DNA of 11,177 nucleotides from positions 529 to 11,705 of the forward strand of contig DJHY01000315.1 in NCBI GenBank assembly GCA_002433335.1. Reading direction: 5' to 3'. Below are positions 7,167-11,177 of the stretch, in pieces. The first letter of the stretch is position 1, and every line of letters starts with the position of its first letter. A program made the translations under genes and the position numbers. The notes beneath the pieces were generated by a model that saw only the letters and a program-made list of their open reading frames with translations, ran no database searches and was not told the DNA's origin. This DNA is from Rhodospirillaceae bacterium UBA6608 (lineage in GTDB: Bacteria; Pseudomonadota; Alphaproteobacteria; Rhodospirillales_A; Casp-alpha2).

Positions 7167-7742
7167 CTATTGCGAGGGCACCGGCGGCACGTTCGACTGC
7201 GCCGCGTGAAACTGGTCCACCGCCTTGCGGGTTTTGTTCAGCTTCTTTTCCAGCATCTTTTCCTCTTTTTCGAGGGCGCGTTCGAGGCCTTTGATGCGCT
7301 TGTTAAGCGCTTCGATATTGGCGAGGCGTTCGATGCGGCGTTCGGCGTCGCGTTTGCGGCTCCATTTGCGGAAGCGCCATTCGCCCGCGACCAGCAGCAG
7401 CATCACCCCCGCCCCGGCGCAGACCAGCGCGCCCACCAGATAGGCAGTTTTGTGCAGGCTGACCGCCGTGCCCCAGAAGCCGATGGTGGTCAGGCAGGCC
7501 GCCGTCATGAACAACAGGCGGCGGGTCACCGGGTCGTCCTTCTGGACCTCGTTCTGAGCGGCGGCGACGGCGATGGCGATCTCGGTCTTGGCCATGGCCT
7601 GCCATTGCTTGAACGACATGCCTTCGCCGATGGTGCGGCCCTCGCGGATGAACTGCTCCAGGCGCATCATGATGTATTCGGCGCGCTGTTCGGGCGTCGG
7701 GTCCAGGGGCAGTTCGGGCGTTTGCGGGTCGTTCATCGTCAT
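7167..7742 (-). CDS. Membrane protein with C-terminal coiled coil, hypothetical
   Basis: A 191-residue protein that I cannot place in a named family. An N-terminal soluble part (1-72) with a charged helix (EQRAEYIMMRLEQFIREG) leads to two hydrophobic segments, about residues 75-95 (LLFMTAACLTTIGFWGTAV) and 99-121 (TAYLVGALVCAGAGVMLLLV). The rest (124-180) is very highly charged, with heptad-like spacing of Leu and Ile among Lys, Arg and Glu, and should form a cytoplasmic coiled coil. The end is Pro- and Ser-rich. GGAG precedes the first ATG by 4 bases and the second (7736) by 10; the shorter 189-residue form is equally possible. It lies downstream of the MscS gene on the same strand, separated by a hairpin, so cotranscription is uncertain. 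It converges with the 83-residue gene, 35 bases away. Confidence 0.8.
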   Translation of the reverse strand: MTMNDPQTPELPLDPTPEQRAEYIMMRLEQFIREGRTIGEGMSFKQWQAMAKTEIAIAVAAAQNEVQKDDPVTRRLLFMTAACLTTIGFWGTAVSLHKTAYLVGALVCAGAGVMLLLVAGEWRFRKWSRKRDAERRIERLANIEALNKRIKGLERALEKEEKMLEKKLNKTRKAVDQFHAAQSNVPPVPSQ

Positions 7743-7826
7743 ACGTCTCCGACGATCACCCTAAGCCAGTGCGATTAACAGGCGGTTACTCGGCCGCGCC
7801 CGCACGGCAGATACCGTACAACCGAT

Positions 7827-7849
7827 GAGGGGGCCCATAAGGCCCCCTC
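7827..7849 (-). terminator. Hairpin downstream of the mscS-type gene
   Basis: GAGGGGGCC (7827-7835) and GGCCCCCTC (7841-7849) form a perfect 9-bp GC-rich stem with a 5-base loop, 25 bases after the MscS stop codon. On the minus strand the sequence after it is only mildly T-containing (ATCGGTTGT), so termination would be partial or factor-assisted. It separates the channel gene from the coiled-coil membrane protein gene. Confidence 0.6.
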
Positions 7850-7874
7850 CGGTACGTCATTTCGGACGGCAGGC

Positions 7875-8735
7875 CTATTCGGCGGCTTTGGCCGGGACCT
7901 GATGCATGTACACGTCCTGCTGCGGGAACGGGATGGTGAACCCGGCCGCTTCCAGGCCCAGTTTGACCTTTTTGTTCAACGAGAACAGGGTCGGCCAGTA
8001 ATCGCCGGTGTTGACCCAGCAACGCATGTTGATGTCGATCGAGCTGGCGGCCATGGCCATCAGCATCACTTCCGGCGCGGGGTCCTTCAGGACCTTTTCT
8101 TCCCCGTCCAGAATGCCCTTCAGGCAGGTCATCGCACCTTCGAGGTCGTCGCCGTAGGAGACAGAGGCCAAGAGGTCGATACGCCGCGTCGGGTTGCGCG
8201 AGAAATTGGTGATGGTCGAGCCGAACACCGCGGAATTCGGCGCCGATTTGAAGATCCCGTCGGGGGTCCGTAGCTCCGTCGTGAACAAGCTGATTTCCAC
8301 GACCGTCCCGGCCTGTCCGCCGGCGTCGATGAAATCACCGACCTTGAACGGGCGCAGCACCAACAGCATCACCCCGGCGGCCACGTTCTGCAACGTGCCC
8401 TGCAAGGCCAGACCAATCGCCAGGCCGGCGGCACCCAAGACAGCGATGATGGAGGTTGTTTGAACCCCGAACTGGTTAAGGACCGCGACCAGAACAAAGG
8501 CCAGGATCGTATAGCGCACCATGGACGACAGAAACGGCGTCAGCGTGTCGTCGATGGATTTGACCTTGTTCAGCGCCTTGGTCACCGTGCGCTTGGCCCA
8601 ACCGGCGAACCACCAGCCGAGAACCAGGATCACGATGGCGCCGATAACGCTCATTCCGTATTCCGTGCCCACGTCGACGATCGTCTGCATCACTGCTTCG
8701 ACCGTTTTCTGAGCTTGGACCATTTCATTTTCCAT
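7875..8735 (-). CDS. mscS: Small-conductance mechanosensitive channel, MscS family
   Basis: A 286-residue inner-membrane channel, the same length as the classic Escherichia coli MscS. It opens under membrane tension to release solutes on hypo-osmotic shock. Three membrane helices are visible: about 29-47, 72-92, and the pore helix 97-127. The pore helix carries the family signature VLGAAGLAIGLALQGTLQN with small Gly/Ala faces and pore leucines, followed by the LRPFKVGDFI beta-domain entry (127-136). The cytoplasmic vestibule region includes GTVVEISLFTTELRTPDG, NFSRNPTRR (177-185) and the C-terminal LEAAGFTIPFPQQDVY (261-276). The position usually reading IPN is APN here. The ATG at 8735 was chosen over an upstream in-frame start because AAGAGG lies 7 bases before it and residues upstream do not resemble MscS. 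A good promoter with an overlapping inverted repeat lies upstream. Confidence 0.95.
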   Translation of the reverse strand: MENEMVQAQKTVEAVMQTIVDVGTEYGMSVIGAIVILVLGWWFAGWAKRTVTKALNKVKSIDDTLTPFLSSMVRYTILAFVLVAVLNQFGVQTTSIIAVLGAAGLAIGLALQGTLQNVAAGVMLLVLRPFKVGDFIDAGGQAGTVVEISLFTTELRTPDGIFKSAPNSAVFGSTITNFSRNPTRRIDLLASVSYGDDLEGAMTCLKGILDGEEKVLKDPAPEVMLMAMAASSIDINMRCWVNTGDYWPTLFSLNKKVKLGLEAAGFTIPFPQQDVYMHQVPAKAAE

Positions 8736-8785
8736 TAAAGGGCCTCTTCGTCTAAGTCCCCCCATCCCCGAGGGTTTTCGCGCCG

Positions 8786-8814
8786 ATTATGTTGAGGTTC
8801 ACCTGTAGCCTCAA
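8786..8814 (-). promoter_or_regulatory. Promoter of the mscS-type gene with overlapping inverted repeat
   Basis: On the minus strand, TTGAGG (8814-8809) matches the first four bases of the -35 consensus and CATAAT (8791-8786) matches five of six -10 bases, with exactly 17 bases between. A transcript would start near 8779 and have a leader of about 45 bases before the ATG at 8735. The inverted repeat TTGAGG-N11-CCTCAA occupies 8792-8814, that is, the -35 box and the whole spacer up to the -10. A protein binding there would compete with polymerase. Confidence 0.6.
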
Positions 8815-8895
8815 GCCTTTCCGTCACACATAGATCCCCCCTCGTCGAATATGCCCTTAAACATCCGTTGAAGGTGAAATGGCCCCCCAGACAGT

Positions 8896-8934
8896 GAAAG
8901 CCCCGCCGGTTTCAGGGGCGGGGCTTTCCTTTTC
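8896..8934 (+). terminator. Strong terminator-like hairpin without an assigned gene
   Basis: GAAAGCCCCGCC (8896-8907) pairs perfectly over 12 bp with GGCGGGGCTTTC (8917-8928) around a 9-base loop, and CTTTTC follows on the plus strand. This is a good intrinsic terminator for plus-strand transcription, but no plus-strand gene ends here. On the minus strand it lies 44 bases after the stop of the 18-codon ORF, with only the paired TTT as T-tract, so it might work in both directions. Confidence 0.7.
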
Positions 8935-8972
8935 AGTTTCGGGGCGCGCCTTGCGCTGCCCTCTCCCGATGA

Positions 8973-9029
8973 TCACCGGGTAAACGGGGTATGGGTCGAT
9001 ATGTCGGACGGCTGCATCGGTGGTTCCAT
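8973..9029 (-). CDS. Candidate 18-residue small protein
   Basis: A tiny ORF, MEPPMQPSDISTHTPFTR, starting at ATG 9029 and ending at TGA 8973-8975. Its support is the ribosome binding site: GGGAGG (complement of 9038-9043) stands 8 bases before the ATG, as good as any in the window, in a region otherwise without genes. A terminator-like hairpin follows 44 bases after the stop. The peptide is Pro- and Thr-rich, not hydrophobic, and unlike an amino-acid attenuation leader. I do not recognise it. It may be a real small protein, the leader of an sRNA, or a chance ORF. Confidence 0.35.
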   Translation of the reverse strand: MEPPMQPSDISTHTPFTR

Positions 9030-9239
9030 CTTTGTAACCTCCCTCGGCTGTTCATGAGAAAAGGCTAACGAAAGATTCCCCAGTCACACCAGCCCCTGAA
9101 AGTTCCTATTCGGACCTATTTGATAGGAGTAAAGGATCATCGAAAGGTCATAAGCAACTGTCGATTTTCGTCCACAAATTGTATATTATTTACACCTTAT
9201 ATTTGATGGTGCGACCATGCCCCCTAGAAGGAATCGGCC

Positions 9240-10988
9240 TTGGATGCTGTTCTAGAAAAACTGGTCCCATATCTAGACAACGGCTTCGCGCTAATCGCAT
9301 TCCTTGCCGTTCTGTTTTTCGGCATACACAAGCTTCTGATCAAATCTGGCTTGATCACCCCCGTAACAAGGGGTGAATCCGCGGCTATCCTCAAACTCAT
9401 TCTCATATACGGATTTACCCTGCTGCTGGTCGTGGCCATCGCCGTTCCCATCTATCTGGCATGGGAGAAGTACCTTACGTCCGACGTCCGCATTCATGAA
9501 ATCAGGGAAAGCGCCAAACGAGAGGCAGAAGCCCTTTTCAAAAAGGAGCTAAAGTTACGACAAGCCGAATGGGAACGCGCATCGTCAGAACAATTGTCGG
9601 TGATGCAGAAGGTCTTAGAGACTTTGGTTGTCCAAGGATCGATGCCAAAAGCAGACAGCCAACAACGCGACATTGCCGCTAAAGTACGGGAGAACGGGGT
9701 TGAAAGCGCCATCCCCCTTCTGGAATCGCAGATTAAGAATTCGAATTCGAAGACCGCTCAACTGGCGATGCAGTTAGGTGCGATCACCGCATTGAATTCA
9801 CCCACCAAGGCGGTCGCGGCTTATTTGAGGTCCGTCCAAGCCGACCCCACCAATGCGGAAGCCTGGCTGCAATTGGGAATCCTGAACTGGCAAATGGGAA
9901 AATACGGCGAGGCGACGAAGGCCTTGGAGCAAGCCAGCCTACTCGCTCGGAAATCAGGGGATCAACGGACATTGGCGCAGTCCCTCACGAACAGAGGAAT
10001 AGTAGCCAGAAAAACCGCTCACCCAGACGAAGCCGGACGCTATCATGATGATGCTCAATCAATATTTGAGGCAATTCAAGACGCCGAAGGACAAGCCGCC
10101 AATCTAATCAGCGCTGCCTTATTAGAATCCATGCAAAATCAATGGGATAAATCCGAAGATTTAGTCATCCGCGCGATCGACATTGCCGAGGCCGGTGGCT
10201 TCAAGCGTCAACTGGCCAAGGCGTACAACAATCTCGGCCATCTCTACTATCATCGCGACCAGCTTCAAGAAGCCCTCCATAATTACGATTTAGCACTTGC
10301 CCTCAACCAGGAACTGAAGCGAAGCAGAGGTATATTGCTCAACCTCATGAATATGGGGTCGATCCACGTAGCACTCGGCAATTTGGACGACGCAAAGCAC
10401 CTGTATGAGGAATCCCTTCGTCTGGCTGAAAGTAGATCTTCGAGGGAAGAATACGTCATGGCTTACGCCAACCTCGGGGCCCTTTACCACAAGATGGGCG
10501 ATCGTCAGAAAGCGGAACACTTCACCTCCTCGGCGATCCGAATGGCCAAGGAAAACCAAATTACCCAAGTCCTTGCCGGCGGCTACGAGAACCTGGGTCG
10601 CATAAAAGCGGAAGGTGGGGATTTTTCAGCCGCAAAGTCTGCATTGCTCTCCTGCATTCGCATCGCGGGGAAACGCACCGACAGGCAGCAAATCTCATTC
10701 TGCCGACTCGAGCTTGGAAACACCGCGCGCCTGAGCAAGAAATTCGACGAGGCCAAGCTTCAAATTCAACAAGGCCTAACCACCGCACAAGCGGTCAAAT
10801 GTCGCCCAGCAGTGGCCCTCGCCCACAAATACTTTGGCTTGGTCCACTTCGATCTGGGCGACCGGAATCGCAGCGCCAGCGAATTCAAAATTGCCCACGA
10901 CCTGTTCAAAAAGTCAGGTCATCTATTCGAAGCCAATGCGGTAAACCGACTGATCGCCACGCTGAACGCGCTGCCCCGAAACCAATAA
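9240..10988 (+). CDS. Membrane-anchored TPR-repeat protein
   Basis: A 582-residue protein. Two hydrophobic segments (about 14-30 and 52-74) anchor it in the membrane, and a charged helical stretch (82-130, rich in Glu, Lys, Arg) probably forms a coiled coil. The remainder is tetratricopeptide repeats: one 34-residue-type unit (about 174-206) and then nine units with a strict 40-residue period to about 566, with Gly or Ala at 213, 253, 293, 333, 373, 413, 453, 493 and 533, typically in NLG. The 40-residue spacing resembles LGN/Rap/kinesin-light-chain-type TPRs, which bind protein partners in a superhelix. The TTG start has AAGGA seven bases upstream; an in-frame TAG lies at 9225-9227 and the next ATG is about 120 residues in. 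Codon use is less GC-biased than neighbouring genes. It converges on valS with 36 bases between. No enzymatic domain is seen; a scaffold role is inferred. Confidence 0.85.
   Translation: MDAVLEKLVPYLDNGFALIAFLAVLFFGIHKLLIKSGLITPVTRGESAAILKLILIYGFTLLLVVAIAVPIYLAWEKYLTSDVRIHEIRESAKREAEALFKKELKLRQAEWERASSEQLSVMQKVLETLVVQGSMPKADSQQRDIAAKVRENGVESAIPLLESQIKNSNSKTAQLAMQLGAITALNSPTKAVAAYLRSVQADPTNAEAWLQLGILNWQMGKYGEATKALEQASLLARKSGDQRTLAQSLTNRGIVARKTAHPDEAGRYHDDAQSIFEAIQDAEGQAANLISAALLESMQNQWDKSEDLVIRAIDIAEAGGFKRQLAKAYNNLGHLYYHRDQLQEALHNYDLALALNQELKRSRGILLNLMNMGSIHVALGNLDDAKHLYEESLRLAESRSSREEYVMAYANLGALYHKMGDRQKAEHFTSSAIRMAKENQITQVLAGGYENLGRIKAEGGDFSAAKSALLSCIRIAGKRTDRQQISFCRLELGNTARLSKKFDEAKLQIQQGLTTAQAVKCRPAVALAHKYFGLVHFDLGDRNRSASEFKIAHDLFKKSGHLFEANAVNRLIATLNALPRNQ
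9858..10937 (+). repeat. Nine tandem TPR units of exactly 40 codons
   Basis: Within the TPR protein, units begin at residues 207, 247, 287, 327, 367, 407, 447, 487 and 527 with no insertion or deletion between them. The best conserved are units 4 to 7, with the pattern AxxNLGxxYxxxGxxxxAxxxY. The nucleotide sequences have diverged, so this is an old protein-level repeat and not a recent DNA expansion. Confidence 0.8.
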
Positions 10989-11024
10989 TCCATCCGGAAC
11001 GACGCGACGGGACAATGGATAGAA

Positions 11025-11177
11025 TCAGCCCATCGACGCCAAACGCTTGAGCGCCTCGTCCAGGCGGGCGCGGGTTGCCTGGGCCTCGGCCAGCTTTTCG
11101 CGTTCACCCTCGACCACTTCGTCAGGGGCGTTGGCGACGAACTTCTCGTTGCCCAACTTCTTCTCGAACCGGGTGAT
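11025..11177 (-). CDS. valS: Valyl-tRNA synthetase, C-terminal end (partial)
   Basis: The last 50 residues of a gene that enters from the right edge on the minus strand, ending at TGA 11025-11027. KKLGNEKFVANAPDEVVEGEREKLAEAQ followed by a charged helix to ALKRLASMG is the characteristic end of bacterial ValS, whose C-terminal coiled coil grips tRNA-Val. The enzyme is cytoplasmic and charges tRNA-Val with valine. It converges with the TPR gene, and no clear terminator is visible in the 36 bases between. The catalytic and editing domains lie outside the window. Confidence 0.93.
   Translation of the reverse strand: MTRFEKKLGNEKFVANAPDEVVEGEREKLAEAQATRARLDEALKRLASMG

Larger units (their letters stand above)
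8736..9239. other. 504-base intergenic region with several regulatory-looking elements
   Basis: This gap separates the divergent MscS and TPR genes. From left to right it holds the mscS leader and promoter (8786-8814), a strong hairpin with a T-rich flank on the plus strand (8896-8934), an 18-codon minus-strand ORF with a good ribosome binding site (8973-9043), a pair of CCTATT direct repeats (9105-9120) and an AT-rich stretch (9175-9205) upstream of the TPR gene. No larger gene is supported on either strand. Confidence 0.7.

Noticed and set aside
7170..7778. 202-codon plus-strand open frame opposite the coiled-coil membrane protein gene
   Set aside because: The minus-strand product has convincing membrane helices and a coiled coil; the plus-strand product has no such order and no good ribosome binding site.
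8879..8983. 34-codon plus-strand ORF in the mscS upstream region
   Set aside because: AAGGTG is only two bases from its ATG, and the reading frame runs straight through the terminator hairpin.
9217..9255. 12-codon upstream ORF overlapping the TTG start of the TPR gene
   Set aside because: No ribosome binding site before its ATG; the AAGGA lies inside it and serves the TTG at 9240.
1..11177. CRISPR arrays, tRNA or rRNA genes, insertion sequences
   Set aside because: No regularly spaced repeats, no cloverleaf-like segments and no transposase motifs were seen on either strand.

Overview
The window looks like a chromosomal segment of a high-GC alphaproteobacterium, possibly of the Rhodospirillales. 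This rests on the strongly GC-biased third codon positions in most genes, AGGAG-type ribosome binding sites, and the styles of the IlvD, PilZ, MscS and ValS proteins; the genus cannot be fixed from here. No tRNA, rRNA, CRISPR array, insertion sequence or phage gene was seen. Three genes (the methyltransferase at 2082-3383, the small membrane protein at 6880-7131 and the TPR protein at 9240-10988) are visibly less GC-rich than the rest, and all three appear to start with TTG.

Layout. 1-1915 (minus strand): a TauD/TfdA-type dioxygenase, cut by the window edge, preceded by a zinc alcohol dehydrogenase; a perfect hairpin lies between them. 1820-2081: divergent intergenic region with an AAAAGACT-GG-AGTCTTTT dyad. 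2082-3383 (plus): a SAM-dependent methyltransferase with an N-terminal region I do not recognise. 3518-7131 (plus): a probable operon of ilvD (dihydroxy-acid dehydratase), a single-domain PilZ protein, a cysteine-desulfurase-like PLP protein lacking the usual catalytic cysteine, and a two-helix membrane protein joined by a TTGA start/stop overlap. 7167-8735 (minus): a membrane protein with a C-terminal coiled coil, and upstream of it a MscS-type mechanosensitive channel of 286 residues. 8736-9239: a 504-base intergenic region holding the mscS promoter with an overlapping inverted repeat, a strong terminator-like hairpin with no assigned gene, an 18-codon minus-strand ORF with a very good ribosome binding site, and the AT-rich upstream region of the next gene. 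9240-10988 (plus): a membrane-anchored TPR protein with nine consecutive repeats at an exact 40-residue period. 11025-11177 (minus): the C-terminal end of valyl-tRNA synthetase.

How the genes may work together. ilvD and valS are housekeeping genes (valine/isoleucine synthesis and valine charging) but are far apart and on opposite strands. The dehydrogenase and dioxygenase may form a small catabolic unit. The PilZ protein inside the ilvD unit would bring a cyclic-di-GMP receptor into that transcript. Nothing here amounts to a clearly recognisable new defence or mobile system. The least explained material is the 8736-9239 intergenic region, the TPR membrane protein and the methyltransferase.
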